Of a stretch of 64,000 bases of DNA, positions 39,583 through 54,194 are shown one piece after another (the first letter of the stretch is position 1; every line of letters begins with the position of its first letter). The DNA lies in the NCBI RefSeq assembly GCF_051401765.1, contig NW_027480532.1, positions 1,302,001 through 1,366,000 of the forward strand, read 5' to 3'. Below the pieces are notes generated by a model. The model was not told the DNA's origin and did no database searches. It worked only from the letters and a program-made list of their open reading frames with translations. The position numbers and the translations under genes are program-made. This DNA is from Calliopsis andreniformis. Taxonomy: Eukaryota > Arthropoda > Insecta > Hymenoptera > Andrenidae.

Positions 39583-40958
39583 CCTCAATGTTCAATCCTC
39601 AATCCTCAATCCTCAATCCTCAATCGTCAATCTTCAATCCTCAACACTCAATCTTCAATCCTCAATCCTCAATCCTCAATCCTCAATCCTCAATCCTCAT
39701 TCTTCAATCCTCAATACCCAATCCTCAATCTTCAATCCTCAATCCTCAATCCACAATTCTCAATCTTCAATCCTCAATCCTCAATCCTCATTCATCAATC
39801 CTCAATACCCAATCCTCAATCCTCAATCGTCGGTCTTCAATCCTCAATACTCAATCTTCAATCCTCAATCCTCAATCCTCAATCCTCAATCCTCAATCCT
39901 CATTCTTCAATCCTCAATACCCAATCCTCAATCCTCGATATATAATCCTCAATCCTGAATCCTCAATTCTCAATCCTCAGTCCTCAGTCCTCAGTCCTCA
40001 AACCTCAATCCTCAACCCTCATTCCTCATCCTCAATCCTCAATCCTCAATCTTCAATCCTCTATCCTCAATCCTCAATACTTAATCTTCAACCCTCAAAC
40101 CTCAATTCTAAATCCTCAATCCTCAATCCTCAATCCTCAATCCTCAATCCTCAATCCTCAATTGTCAGTCTTCAATCCTCAATACTTAATCTTCAATCCT
40201 CAATCCTCAATCCTCAATCCTCAATCCTCAATTCTCAATCCTCAGTCCTCAGTCCTCAGTCCTCAAACCTCAATCCTCAACCCTCATTCCTCATCCTCAA
40301 TCCTCAATCCTCAATCCTGAATCCTGAATCCTCAATCCTCAATCTTCAATCCTCAGTACTCAATCTGCAATCCTCAATCCTCAATCCTCAATCCTCAATC
40401 CTCATTCTTCAATCCTCAATACCGAATCCTCAATCTTCAATCCCCAATCCTCAATCCTCAATCCTCATCCCTCAATCCTCAATGTTCAAACTTCAATCCT
40501 CAGTCCCAAATCCTCAATCTTCACTCCTCAATACTCAACCCTCAATCTTCAATCCTCAATACTCAATCTTCAATCCTCAATCATCAATCCTCAATCCTCA
40601 ATCCTCAATCCTCATTCTTCAATCCTCAATACCCAATCCTCAATCTTCAATCCTCAATCCTCAGTCCTCAATTCTCAATCCTCAATCCTCAATCCTCGGA
40701 CCTCAAACACCAATACTCAACCCTCAGTACTCGTCCTCAATCCACAGCCCTCAATCCCCAATCCTCAATCTTCAATCATCAATATTCAATCTTCAATCCT
40801 CAATCCTCAATCCTCAATCCTCAACCCTCAATGATCAATCCGCAATACCCAATCCTCAATCTTCAATCCTCAATCCTCAATCCTCAATCCTCATTCCTCA
40901 ATCCTCAATCCTCAGACCTCAGACCTCAATCTTGAATCCTGAATCCTCAATCTTCAGC

Positions 40959-41105
40959 CCTCAGTCCTCAACAATCAGTTATCAATCCCCAATCCTCAAT
41001 AGAATATCCTCAATTCACAGTTTTCGATACCCAATACTCAACCTGCAATCTTCAAATCTGTATCCACAAACATCAATTCTCATCACTCAACCCTCAACAC
41101 TCAGT
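40959..41105 (+). repeat. Landmark type A (core 41,001)
   Basis: Reference-like A. It is followed by a private TTTCAATCATC (41,139) and, after about 220 bp, by the start of the duplicated window-left block, so no B follows. The next landmark is another A 3966 bp later. Confidence 0.87.
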
Positions 41106-44100
41106 CCCCAATCCACAACACTCAATCCTCAATCCTCAATTTTCAATCATCAATATACAACCTTCAGTCCTCAATCCTCAATACTCAATCCTCAATCCTC
41201 AATCCTCAATGTTCAATCCGCGATACCCAATCCTCAATCCTCAATCCTCAATCCTCAATCCTCAATCCTCAATCCTCAATCCTCAATCCTCAATCTTCAA
41301 TCCTCAATACTCAATCTTCAATCCTCAATCCTCAATCATCAATCCTCAATCCTGAATCCTCAATCCTCAATCTTCAATCCTCAATACTCAATCTGCAATC
41401 CTCAATCCTCAATCCTCAATCCTCATTCTTCAATCCTCAATGCCCAATCCTCAATCTTCAACCCTCGATCCTCAATCCACAATTCTCAATCCTCAATCCT
41501 CAATCCTCAGACCTCAAACATCAATACACAACCCTCAGCCCTTGTCCTCAATCCACAACCCTCAATCCGCAATCCTCAATCTTCAATCATCAATATTCAA
41601 TCTTCAATCCTGAATCCTCAATCCTCAAACCTCAATCCTCAACCCTCAATGCTCAATCCTCAATCCTCAATCCTCAATACCAAATCCTCAATCTTCAATC
41701 CTCAATCCTCAATCCTCAATTCTCGATCCTCATTCCTCGATCCTCAGACCTCAATCCTCATTCTTCAATCCTCAATACCAAATCCTCAATCTTCAATCCT
41801 CAATCCTCAAACCTCAATTCTCGATCCTCAATCCTCGATCCTCAGACCTCAAACATTAATACTCAACCCTCACTCCTCGTCCTCAATCCACAACCCACAA
41901 TCCTCAATCCTCAATCTTCAATCATCAATGTACAATCTTCAGTCCTCAATCCTCAATACTCAATCCTCAATCCTCAATCCTCAATGTTCAATCCGCGATA
42001 CCCAATCCTCAATGTTCAATCCTCAATCCTCAATCCTCAATCCTCAATCCTCAATTCTCAATCCTCAATCCTCAATCCTCAATCCTCAGTCCCCACACCT
42101 CAATCCTCAATCTTCAATCATCAAAACTCAATCTTCAATCCTCTATCCTCAATACTCAATCCTCAATCCTCAATCCTCAATCCACAATCTTCAATCCTCA
42201 ATCCCCAATCCTCAATCCTCAATCCTCGATCCTCAGTCCTCAATTCTCATTCTTCAATCCTCAATACCAAACCCTCAATCTTCAATCCTCAATCCTCAAT
42301 CCTCAATTCTCGATCCTCAATCCTCGATCCTCAGACCTCAAACATTGATACTCAACCCTCACTCCTCGTCCTCAATCCACAACCCTCAATCCTCAATCCT
42401 CAATCTTCAATCATCAATATACAATCTTCAGTCGTCAATCCTCAATCCTCAATCCTCAATTCTCAATCCTCAATGTTCAATCCGCGATACCCAATCCTCA
42501 ATGTTCAATCCTCAATCCTCAATCCTCAATACTCAATGCTCAATCATCAATACTCAATCCTCAATCCTCAGTCCCCAAACCTCAATCCTCAATCTTCAAT
42601 CCTCAATACTCAATCTTCAATCCTCGGTACTCAATACTCAATCCTCAATCCTCAATCCTCAATCGTCAGTCTTCAATCCTCAATACTCAATCTTCAATCC
42701 TCAATCCTCAATCCTCAATTCTCATTCTTCAATCCTCAATGCCCAATCCTCAATCTACAATCCTCAATCCTCAATCCTCAATTCTCAATCCTCAATCCTC
42801 AGTCCTCAGTCCTCATTCTTCAATCCTCAATACCCAATCCTCAATCCTCAATCTTTAATCCTCAATCCTCAATCCTCAATTCTCAATCCTCAATCCTCAG
42901 TCCTCAGTCCTCAAACCTCAATCCTCAACCCTCATCCCTCATCCACAATCCTCAATCCTCAATCTTCAATCCTCAATCCTCAGTCCTCAATACTCAATCT
43001 TCAATCATCGATCCTCAACCCTCAATCCTCAATCCTCAATCCTCGATCCTCAATCTTCAATCCTCAATCCTCAATCCTCAATCCTCAATTCTCAATCCTC
43101 AATCCTGAGTCCTCAGTCCTCAAACCTCAATCCTCAACCCTCGTCCCTCATCCACAATCCTCAATCCTCAATCTTCAATCCTCAATCCTCAGTCCTCAGT
43201 ACCCAATCCTCAATCTTCAATCCTCAATCCTCAATCCACAATTCTCAATCCTCAATCCTCAATCCTCAGACCTCAAACATCAATACACAACCCTCAGACC
43301 TTGTCCTCAATCCACAATCCTCAATCTTCAAACCTCAATCCTCGATCCTCAATCCTCAATCTTCAATCCTCAATTTTCAATCCTCATTCCTCAATCCTCA
43401 ATACCCTATACTCAATCCTCAATCCTCATTCTTCAATCCTCAATACCCAATCCTCAATCTTCAATCCTCAATCCTCAGTCCTCAATTCTCAATCCGCAAT
43501 CCTCAATCCTCAGACCTCAAACATCAATACTCAACCCTCAGTCCTCGTGCTCAATCCACAAACCTCAATCCTCAATCCTCAGTCCTCAATCCTCAATCCT
43601 CAATCTTCAATCCTCAATACTCAATCCTCAATCCTCAATCCTCAATCCTCAATCCTCAATTGTCAGTCTTCAATCCTCAATACTTAATCTTCAATCCTCA
43701 ATCCTCAATCCTCAATCCTCAATCCTCAATTCTCAATCCTCAGTCCTCAGTCCTCAGTCCTCATTCATCAATCCTCAATACCCAATCCTCAATCCTCAAT
43801 CGTCGGTCTTCAATCCTCAATACTCAATCTTCAATCCTCAATCCTCAATCCTCAATCCTCAATCCTCAATCCTCATTCTTCAATCCTCAATACCCAATCC
43901 TCAATCCTCGATATATAATCCTCAATCCTGAATCCTCAATTCTCAATCCTCAGTCCTCAGTCCTCAGTCCTCAAACCTCAATCCTCAACCCTCATTCCTC
44001 ATCCTCAATCCTCAATCCTCAATCTTCAATCCTCTATCCTCAATCCTCAATACTTAATCTTCAACCCTCAAACCTCAATTCTCAATCCTCAATCCTCAAT

Positions 44101-44924
44101 CCTCAATCCTCAATCCTCAATCCTCAATCCTCAATTGTCAGTCTTCAATCCTCAATACTTAATCTTCAATCCTCAATCCTCAATCCTCAATCCTCAATCC
44201 TCAATTCTCAATCCTCAGTCCTCAGTCCTCAGTCCTCAAACCTCAATCCTCAACCCTCATTCCTCATCCTCAATCCTCAATCCTCAATCCTGAATCCTGA
44301 ATCCTCAATGCTCAATCTTCAATCCTCAGTACTCAATCTGCAATCCTCAATCCTCAATCCTCAATCCTCAATCCTCATTCTTCAATCCTCAATACCGAAT
44401 CCTCAATCTTCAATCCTCAATCCTCAATCCTCAATCCTCATCCCTCAATCCTCAATGTTCAAACTTCAATCCTCAGTCCCAAATCCTCAATCTTCACTCC
44501 TCAATACTCAACCCTCAATCTTCAATCCTCAATACTCAATCTTCAATCCTCAATCATCAATCCTCAATCCTCAATCCTCAATCCTCATTCTTCAATCCTC
44601 AATACCCAATCCTCAATCTTCAATCCTCAATCCTCAGTCCTCAATTCTCAATCCTCAATCCTCAATCCTCGGACCTCAAACACCAATACTCAACCCTCAG
44701 TACTCGTCCTCAATCCACAGCCCTCAATCCCCAATCCTCAATCTTCAATCATCAATATTCAATCTTCAATCCTCAATCCTCAATCCTCAACCCTCAATGA
44801 TCAATCCGCAATACCCAATCCTCAATCTTCAATCCTCAATCCTCAATCCTCAATCCTCATTCCTCAATCCTCAATCCTCAGACCTCAGACCTCAATCTTG
44901 AATCCTGAATCCTCAATCTTCAGC

Positions 44925-45071
44925 CCTCAGTCCTCAACAATCAGTTATCAATCCCCAATCCTCAATAGAATATCCTCAATTCACAGTTTTCGATACCCAA
45001 TACTCAACCTGCAATCTTCAAATCTGTATCCACAAACATCAATTCTCATCACTCAACCCTCAACACTCAGT
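44925..45071 (+). repeat. Landmark type A (core 44,967)
   Basis: Partner of the first A (offset 41,949). It is the last type A in the window. Confidence 0.88.
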
Positions 45072-46547
45072 CCCCAATCCACAACACTCAATCCTCAATC
45101 CTCAATCTTCAATCATCAATATACAACCTTCAGTCCTCAATCCTCAATACTCAATCCTCAATCCTCAATCCTCAATGTTCAATCCGCGATACCCAATCCT
45201 CAATGTTCAATCCTCAATCCTCAATCCTCAATCCTCAATCCTCAATCCTCAATCCTCAATCTTCAATCCTCAATACTCAATCTTCAATCCTCAATCCTCA
45301 ATCATCAATCCTCAATCCTGAATCCTCAATCCTCAATCTTCAATCCTCAATACTCAATCTGCAATCCTCAATCCTCAATCCTCAATCCTCAATCCTCATT
45401 CTTCAATCCTCAATACCGAATCCTCAATCTTCAATCCTCAATCCTCAATCCTCAATCCCCATCCCTCAATCCTCAATGTTCAAACTTCAATCCTCAGTCC
45501 CAAATCCTCAATCTTCAATCCTCAATACTCAACCCTCAATCTTCAATCCTCAATACTCAATCTTCAATCCTCAATCCTCAATCCTCAATCCTCAATCCTC
45601 AATCCTCATTCTTCAATCCTCAATACCCAATCCTCAATCTTCAATCCTCAATCCTCAGTCCTCAATTCTCAATCCGCAATCCTCAATCCTCAGACCTCAA
45701 ACATCAATACTCAACCCTCAGTCCTCAATTCTCAATCCGCAATCCTCAATCCTCAATCCTCAGTCCTCAATCCTCAATCCTCAATCTTCAATCCTCAATA
45801 CTCAATCCTCAATCCTCAATACTCAATCCTCAACCCTCAATGTTCTATCCGCAATACCCAATCCTCAATCTTCAATCCTCAATCCTCAATCCTCAATCCT
45901 CAATCCTCAATCCTCAATCCTCAGACCTCAGACCTCAATCTTGAATCCTGAATCCTCAATCTTCAGCGCTCAGTCCTCAACAATCAGTTATCAATCCCCA
46001 ATCCTCAATCCTCAATCCTCAATCATCAATCCTCAATCCTCAATCTTCAATCCTCAATACTCAATCTTCAATCCTCAATCCTCAATCCTCAATCCTCAAT
46101 CCTCATTCTTCAATCCTCAATACACAATCCTCAATCCTCAATCCTCAATCCTCAATCCTCAATTCTCAATCCGCAATCCTCAATCCTCAGACCTCAAACA
46201 TCAATACTCAACCCTCAGTCCTCGTCCTCAATCCACAACCCTCAATCCTCAATCCTCAGTCCTCAATCCTCAATCCTCAATCTTCAATCCTCAATACTCA
46301 ATCTTCAATCCTCAATCCTCAGTCCTCAAACCTCAATTCTGTATCCTCAATCCTCAATTTTCAATCCTCATTCTTCAATCCTCAATACCCAGTACTCAAT
46401 CTTCAATCCTCAATCCTCAATGTTCAATCCTCAATACCCAATCCTCAATCTTCAATCCTCAATCCTCAATCCTCAATCCTCAAACCTCAATCCTCAGTCC
46501 TCAAACCTCAATCCTGAATCCTCAATCCTGCATCCTCAACCTTCAGC

Positions 46548-46694
46548 CCTGAGTCCTCAACGATCAGTTGTCAATCCTCAATCCTCAATAGAATATCCTC
46601 AATTCACAGTTTTCAATACTCAATACTCAACCTGCAATCTTCAGATCTCTATCCACAAACATCAATTCTCATCGCTCAACCCTCAATACTCAGT
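46548..46694 (+). repeat. Landmark type B (core 46,590)
   Basis: Partner of B at 4641. It is the last type B in the window, 782 bp before C. Confidence 0.88.
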
Positions 46695-47329
46695 CCCTAA
46701 TCCTCAATCTTCAAACCTCAACCCTCAATCCTCAATCCTCAATCATCAATCCTCAATCCTCAATCCTCAATCCTCAATCCTCAACCGTCAATCTTCAATC
46801 CTCAGACCTCAAACATCAACACTCAACCCTCAGTCCTCGCCCTCAATCCACAACCATCAATCCTCAACGCTCAACCATAAATCCTCAATACTCAACCCTC
46901 AACCTTCAATCCTCAATACTCAATCTTCAATCCTCAATCCTCAATCCTCAATCCTCAATCGTCAATCCTCATTCTTCAATCCTCAATCCTCAATCCTCAG
47001 TCCCCAAACCTCAATCCTCAATCATCAATCATCAAAACTCAATCTTCAATCCTCTATCCTCAATACTCAATCCTCAATCCTCAATCCTCAATCGTCAGTC
47101 TTCAATCCTCAGAACTCAATCTTCAATCCTCAATCCTCAATCCTCAATCTTCAACCCTCATTCCTCAATCCTCAATCCTCAATCCTCAATCCTCAGCCCT
47201 CATCCTCTATCCTCAATCCTCAACCCTCAATCCTAAATCTTCAATACTCGATACTCAATCTTCAATCCTCAATCCTCAGTCCTCAAACCTCAATTCTGAG
47301 TCCTCAGTCCTGAATCCTCAATCTTCGGC

Positions 47330-47476
47330 CCTCAGTCCTCAACAATCAGTTGTCAATCCTCAATCCTCAATAGAATATCCTCAATCCACAGTTTTCAATA
47401 CTCAATACTCAATCAGCAGTCTTCAAACCTCTATCCACAAACATCAATTCTCATCACTCAACCCTCAACACTCAGT
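47330..47476 (+). repeat. Landmark type C1 (core 47,372)
   Basis: Partner of C at 5416 (offset 41,956). It is the last C1; all later C copies are C3 or C4. Confidence 0.88.
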
Positions 47477-48069
47477 CCTCAATGTTCAAGCCTCAATCCT
47501 CAATCCTCAATCCTCATTCGTCAATCTTCAATCCTCAATACTCAATCTTCGATCCTCAATCCTCAATCCTCAATACTCAATCCTCAATCCTCATTCGTGA
47601 ATCTTCAATCCTCAATACTCAATCTTCGATCCTCAATCCTCAATCCTCAATACTCAATCCTCAATCCTCAATTTTCTATACTCATTCTTCACTCCTCAAT
47701 ACCCAATACTCAATCTTCAATCTTCAATCCTCAATCCTCAATCCTCAATCCTCATTCTTCAATCCTCAATACCCAATCCTCAATCTTCAATCCTCAATCC
47801 TCAATCCTCAATCCTCAATCCTCAATCCTCAATTTTCAATCCTCATTCTTCAATCCTCAATACCCAATACCCAATCTTCAATCTTCAATCCTCATTCCCC
47901 AATCCTCAATCCTCAATCCTCATTCTTCAATCCTCAGTACCAAATCCTCAACCTTCAATCCTCAATCCTCAATCCTCAATTCTCAATCCTCAATCCTCGA
48001 TCCTCAGACCTCAAACATCAATACTCAACCCTCAGTCCTCGTCCTCAATCCACAACACTCAATCCTCAA

Positions 48070-51000
48070 TCCTCAATCTTCAATCATCAATATACAATCT
48101 TCAGTCCTCAATCCTCAATACTCAATCCTCAATCCTCAATCCTCAATGTTCAATCCGCGATACCTAATCCTCAATGTTCAATCCTCAATCCTCAATCCTC
48201 AATCCTCAATCCTCAACCCTCATTCCTCAATCCTCAATACCCAATCCTCAATCTTCAATCCTCATTCCTCAATCCTCAATTCTCAATCCTCAATCCTCAG
48301 ACCTCAGTCCTCAAACCTCAATCCTCAATCCTCAGCCCTCATCCTCAATCCTCAATCCTCAACCCTCAATCCTCAATCTTCAATACTCGATACTCAATCT
48401 TCAATCCTCAATCCTCAGTCCTCAAACCTCAATTCTGAGTCCTCAGTCCTGAGTCCTCAATCTTCGGCCCTCAGTCCTCAACAATCAGTTGTCAATCCTC
48501 AATCCTCAATAGAATATCCTCAATCCACAGTTTTCAATACTCAATACGCAATCAGCAATCTTCAAACCTCTATCCACAAACATCAATTCTCATCACTCAA
48601 CCCTCAACACTCAGTCCTCAATGTTCAAGCCTCAATCCTCAATCCTCAATCCTCATTCGTCAATCTTCAATCCTCAATACTCAATCTTCAATCCTCAATA
48701 CTCAATCTTCGATCCTCAATCCTCAATCCTCAATCCTCAATCCTCAATCCTCGATCCTCAATCTTCAATCCTCAGTCCCAAATCCTCAATCTTCAATCCT
48801 CAATCCTCAGCCCTCAATCTTCAATCCTCATTACTCAATCTTCAATCCTCAATTCTCAATCCTCAATCCTCAATCCTCATTCTTCAATCCTCAATACCCA
48901 ATCCTCAATCTTCAACCCTCAATCCTCAATCCACAATTCTCAATCCTCAATCCTCAATCCTCAGACCTAAAACATCAATACACAACCCTCAGTCCTTGTC
49001 CTCAATCCACAACCCTCAATCCTCAATCCTCAATCTTCAATGATCAATATTCAATCTTCAATCCTGAATCCTCAATCCTCAAACCTCAATCCTGAACCCT
49101 CAATCCTCAATCCTCAATCCTCAATCCTCAATACCAAATCCTCAATCTTCAATCCTCAATCCTCAATCCTCAATCCTCAATCCTCAATCCTCAGTCCTCA
49201 ATACCCAATCCTCAATCTTCAATCCTCAATCCTCAATCCACAATTCTCAATCCTCAATCCTCAATCCTCAGACCTCAAACATCAATACACAACCCTCAGA
49301 CCTTGTCCTCAATCCACAATCCTCAATCTTCAATCCTCAATCCTCAATCCTCAATCCTCAATCCTCAATCCTCAATTTTCAATCCTCATTCCTCAATCCT
49401 CAATACCCAATACTCAATCTTCAATCTTCAATCCTCAATCCTCAATCCTCAATTCTCAATCCTCTATCCCCAGTCCTCAGTCCTCAAACCTCAATCCTCA
49501 ACCCTCAGCCCTCATCGTCAATCCTCAATCTTCAATCCTCAATCCTCAATCTTCAATGCCCAATACTCAATCTTCAATCCTCAATCTTCAATCCTCAATC
49601 CTCAGTCCTCAATACTCAATCTTCAATCCTCGATCCTCAATCCTCAATCCTCAATCCTCAATCCTCGATCCTCAATCTTCAATCCTCAGTCCCAAATCCT
49701 CAATCTTCAATCCTCAATCCTCAGCCTTCAATCTTCAATCCTCATTACTCAATCTTCAATCCTCAATTCTCAATCCTCAATCCTCAATCCTCATTCTTCG
49801 ATCCTCAAAACCCAATCCTCAATCTTCAACCCTCAATCCTCAATCCACAGTTCTCAGTCCTCAATCCTCAATCCTCAGACCTCAAACATCAATACACAAC
49901 CCTCAGACCTTGTCCTCAATCCACAACCCTCAATCTTCAATCCTCAATCCTCAATCCTCAATCCTCAATCCTCAATCCTCAATCCTCAATCCTCAATTTT
50001 CAATCCTCATTCCTCAATCCTCAATACCCAATACTCAATCTTCAATCTTCAATCCTCGATCCTCAATCCTCAATTCTCAATCCTCTATCCCCAGTCCTCA
50101 GTCCTCAAACCTCAATCCTCAACCCTCAGCCCTCATCGTCAATCCTCAATCTTCAATCCTCAATCCTCAATCTTCAATGCCCAATACTCAATCTTCAATC
50201 CTCAATCTTCAATCCTCAATCCTCAGTCCTCAATACTCAATCTTCAATCCTCGATCCTCAATTCTCAATCCTCTATCCCCAGACCTCAGTCCTCAAACCT
50301 CAATCCTCAACCCTCAGCCCTCATTGTCAATCCTCAATCTTCAATCCTCAATCCTCAATCTTCAATGCTCAATACTCAATCTTCAATCCCCAATCTTCAA
50401 TCCTCAATCCTCAGTCCTCAATACTCAATCTTCAATCCTCGATCCTCAGACCTCAAACATTAATACTCAACCCTCACTCCTCGTCCTCAATCCACAACCC
50501 ACAATCCTCAATCCTTAATCTTCAATCATGAATGTACAATCTTCAGTCCTCAATCCTCAATACTCAATCCTCAATCCTCAATCCTCAATGTTCAATCCGC
50601 GATACCCAATCCTCAATGTTCAATCCTCAATCCTCAATCCTCAATCCTCAATCCTCAATTCTCAATCCTCAATCCTCAATCCTCAATCCTCAGTCCCCAA
50701 ACCTCAATCCTCAATCTTCAATCATCAAAACTCAATCTTCAATCCTCTATCCTCAATACTCAATCCTCAATCCTCAATCCTCAATCCACAATCTTCAATC
50801 CTCAATCCCCAATCCTCAATCCTCAATCCTCGATCCTCAGTCCTCAATTCTCATTTTTCAATCCTCAATACCAAACCCTCAATCTTCAATCCTCAATCCT
50901 CAATCCTCAATTCTCGATCCTCAATCCTCGATCCTCAGACCTCAAACATTGATACTCAACCCTCACTCCTCGTCCTCAATCCACAACCCTCAATCCTCAA

Positions 51001-52168
51001 TCCTCAATCTTCAATCATCAATATACAATCTTCAGTCGTCAATCCTCAATACTCAATCCTCAATTCTCAATCCTCAATGTTCAATCCGCGATACCCAATC
51101 CTCAATGTTCAATCCTCAATCCTCAATCCTCAATCCTCAATCCTCAATCCTCAATCCTCAATCCTCAATCCTCAATCCTCAATCCTCAGTCCCCAGACCT
51201 CAATCCTCAATCTTCAATCCTCAAAACTCAATCTTCAATCCTCGATCCTCAATACTCAATCCTCAATACTCAATCCTCAATCGTCAGTCTTCAATCCTCA
51301 ATACTCAATCTTCAATCCTCAATCCTCAATCCTCAATCCTCAATCCTCAATCCTCAATTCTCAATCCTCAATACTCAATCCTCAATCGTCAATCCTCAAT
51401 CCCCAATTCTCAATCTGCAATCCTCAAACCTCAATCCTCAATCCCCAATCCTCAATCTTCAATCCTCAATACTCAATCGTCAATCCTCAATCCTCAATCC
51501 TCAATCCTCAATCCTCAATGTTCAATCCGCGATACCCAATCCTCAATGTTCAATCCTCAATCCTCAATCCTCAATACTCAATGCTCAATCATCAATACTC
51601 AATCCTCAATCCTCAGTCCCCAAACCTCAATCCTCAACCTTCAATGCTCAATACTCAATCTTCAATCCTCGGTACTCAATACTCAATCCTCAATCATCAA
51701 TCCTCAATCGTCAGTCTTCAATCCTCAATACTCAATCTTCAATCCTCAATCCTCAATCCTCAATTCTCATTCTTCAATCCTCAATACCCAACCCTCAATC
51801 TACAATCCTCAATCCTCAATCCTCAATTCTCAATCCTCAATCCTCAGTCCTCAGTCCTCATTCTTCAATCCTCAATACCCAATCCTCAATCCTCAATCTT
51901 TAATCCTCAATCCTCAATCCTCAATTCTCAATCCTCAATCCTCAGTCCTCAGTCCTCAAACCTCAATCCTCAACCCTCATCCCTTATCCACAATCCTCAA
52001 TCCTCAATCTTCAATCCTCAATCCTCAGTCCTCAATACTCAATCTTCAATCATCGATCCTCAACCCTCAATCCTCAATCCTCAATCCTCGATCCTCAATC
52101 TTCAATCCTCAATCCTCAATCCTCAATCCTCAATTCTCAATCCTCAATCCTGAGTCCTCAGTCCTCAA
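48070..52168 (+). repeat. Segmental duplication 3, right copy
   Basis: Partner of 27,840-31,925, including landmark C at 48,511 with the ACGCAAT variant. It is joined on the left at about 47,890-48,070 to a remnant of the 5.9-6.4 kb pattern (CAGTACCAAATCCTCAACC), and on the right at about 52,168 to sequence that matches 33,205 onward (offset 18,958). Confidence 0.85.
48469..48615 (+). repeat. Landmark type C3 (core 48,511)
   Basis: Sibling of 28,282 with the private ACGCAAT. After it, nearly 4.9 kb pass without a landmark, the longest gap apart from the window edges. Confidence 0.87.
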
Positions 52169-53330
52169 ACCTCAATCCTCAACCCTCATCCCTCATCCAC
52201 AATCCTCAATCCTCAATCTTCAATCCTCAATCCTCAGTCCTCAGTACCCAATCCTCAATCTTCAATCCTCAATCCTCAATCCACAATTCTCAATCCTCAA
52301 TCCTCAATCCTCAGACCTCAAACATCAATACACAACCCTCAGACCTTGTCCTCAATCCACAATCCTCAATCTTCAATCCTCAATCCTCGATCCTCAATCC
52401 TCAATCTTCAATCCTCAATTTTCAATCCTCATTCCTCAATCCTCAATACCCTATACTCAATCTTCAATCTTCAATCCTCAATCCTCAATCCTCAATTCTC
52501 AATCCTCTATCCCCAGTCCTCAGTCCTCAAACCTCAATCCTCAACACTCAGCCCTCATCGTCAATCCTCAATCTTCAATCCTCAATCCTCAATCTTCAAT
52601 GCCCAATACTCAATCTTCAATCCTCAATCTTCAATCCTCAATCCTCAGTCCTCAATACTCAATCTTCAATCCTCGATCCCCAATCCTCAATCCTCAATCC
52701 TCAATCCTCGATCCTCAATCTTCAATCCTCAGTCCCAAATCCTCAATCTTCAATCCTCAATCCTCAGCCCTCAATCTTCAATCCTCATTACTCAATCTTC
52801 AATCCCCAATTCTCAATCCTCAATCCTCAATCCTCAATCCTCATTCTTCAATCCTCAATACCCAATCCTCAATCTTCAATCCTTAATACTCAATCTGCAA
52901 TCCTCAATCCTCAATCCTCAATCCTCAATCCTCATTCTTCAATCCACAATACCGAATCCTCAATCTTCAATCCTCAATCCTCACTCCTCAATCCTCATCC
53001 CTCAATCCTCAATGTTCAAACTTCAATCCTCAGTCCCAAGTCCTCAATCTTCAATCCTCAATACTCAACCCTCAATCTTCAATCCTCAATACTCAATCTT
53101 CAATCCTCAATCCTCAATCCTCAATCCTCAATCCTCAATCCTCATTCTTCAATCCTCAATACACAATCCTCAATCTTCAATCCTCAATCCTCAACCCTCA
53201 GCCCTCATCCTCAATCCTCAATCCTCAACCCTCAATACTCAATCTTCAATACTCGATACTCAGTCTTCTATCCTCAATCCTCAGATCTCAAACATCAATT
53301 CTGAATCCTCAGCCCTGAATCCTCAATCTT
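52168..53330 (+). repeat. Array segment joining two repeat families
   Basis: 52,168-52,870 matches about 33,205-33,900. 52,875-53,100 carries the CTGCAAT, ACCGAAT and GTTCAAACTTC series otherwise found upstream of landmark A (for example 2,385-2,520). 53,125-53,330 is the lead-in to landmark type E, repeated at about 56,600 and 59,720. No landmark lies inside. Confidence 0.75.
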
Positions 53331-53334
53331 CGGC

Positions 53335-53490
53335 CCTCAGTCCACAACAATCAGTAGTGAATCCTCAATCCTCTCAATCCTCAATAGAATATCCTCAACT
53401 CACAGTTTTCAATACTCAATACTCAATCTGCAGTCTTCAAACCTCTATCCACAAACATCAATTCTCATCACTCAACCCTCAACACTCAGT
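53335..53490 (+). repeat. Landmark type E (core 53,386)
   Basis: Type E is recognised by CCACAAC and AGTGAAT upstream, CCTCAACTCACAG after the core, CTGCAGT, and GTTCGAT just downstream. This copy has one extra heptamer plus a CT insertion upstream of the core (CCTCTCAATCC near 53,375). Confidence 0.85.
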
Positions 53491-54194
53491 CCTCAATGTT
53501 CGATTCTCAATCCTCAATCCTCAATCCTCAATCGTTAATCTTCAATCCCCAATACTCAATCTGCAATCCTCAATCCTCAATCCTCAATCCTCAATCCTCA
53601 TTCTTCAATCCTCAATACCAATCCTCAATCTTCAATCCTCAATCCTCAATCCTAAATTCTCAATCCTCAATCCTCGATCCTCAGACCTTAAACATCAATA
53701 CTCAACCTCAGTCCTCGTCCTCAATCCACAACCCTCAATCCTCAATCCTCAATCTTCAATCATCAATATACAATCTTCAGTCCTCAAGCCTCAATACTCA
53801 ATCCTCAATCCTCAATCCTCAATGTTCAATCCGCTATACCCAATCCTCAATGTTCGGTCCTCAATCCTCAATCCTCAATCCTCAATCCTCAATCCTCAAT
53901 CCTCAATCCTCAATACTCAATCCTCAATCCTCAGTCTCCAAACATCGATCCTCAATCTTCAATCCTCAAAACTCAATCTCAATCCTCGATCCTCAATACT
54001 CAATCCTCAATCCTCAATCCTCAATCGTCAGTCTTCAATCCTCAATACTCAATCTTCAATCCTCAATCCTCAATCCTCAATCCTCAACCCTCATTCCTCA
54101 ATCCTCATTACCCAATCCTCAATCTTCAATCCTCATTCCTCAATCCTCAATTCTCAATCCTCAATCCTCAGACCTCAGTCCTCAAACCTCAATC

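Larger units (their letters stand above)
38160..41225 (+). repeat. Mosaic block rebuilt from two left-hand units
   Basis: The left part (to about 39,590) follows 6,620-8,140, with a deletion of about 120 bp near 38,480 and the loss of two heptamers near 39,035. From about 39,050 to 41,225 it follows 11,440-13,610 at offsets 27,611-27,618 (one extra heptamer). Landmarks are D 39,478 and A 41,001, with the long D-to-A interval (1523 bp) and the GATATATAATCC marker at 39,937. It ends where the copy of the window's first 5.9 kb begins. Confidence 0.78.
41260..47890 (+). repeat. Segmental duplication 1, right copy
   Basis: Partner of 1-5,935, with landmarks A 44,967, B 46,590 and C 47,372 and the marker at 43,910. 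It has an additional 690 bp at about 42,700-43,390 that is also present in the type C domain near 31,510-32,000, so the left copy most likely lost it. Private changes are few (for example GCTCAAT near 44,309). It contains the longest spurious open frame of the window. Confidence 0.87.

Noticed and set aside
39588..43931. Longest open frame (1447 codons) and dozens of similar ones as repeat-protein genes
   Set aside because: All three frames are open with the same peptide cycle, stops appear wherever a common variant creates one, and starts are chance variants of heptamers without any initiation context. Large frames overlap each other extensively in different phases.
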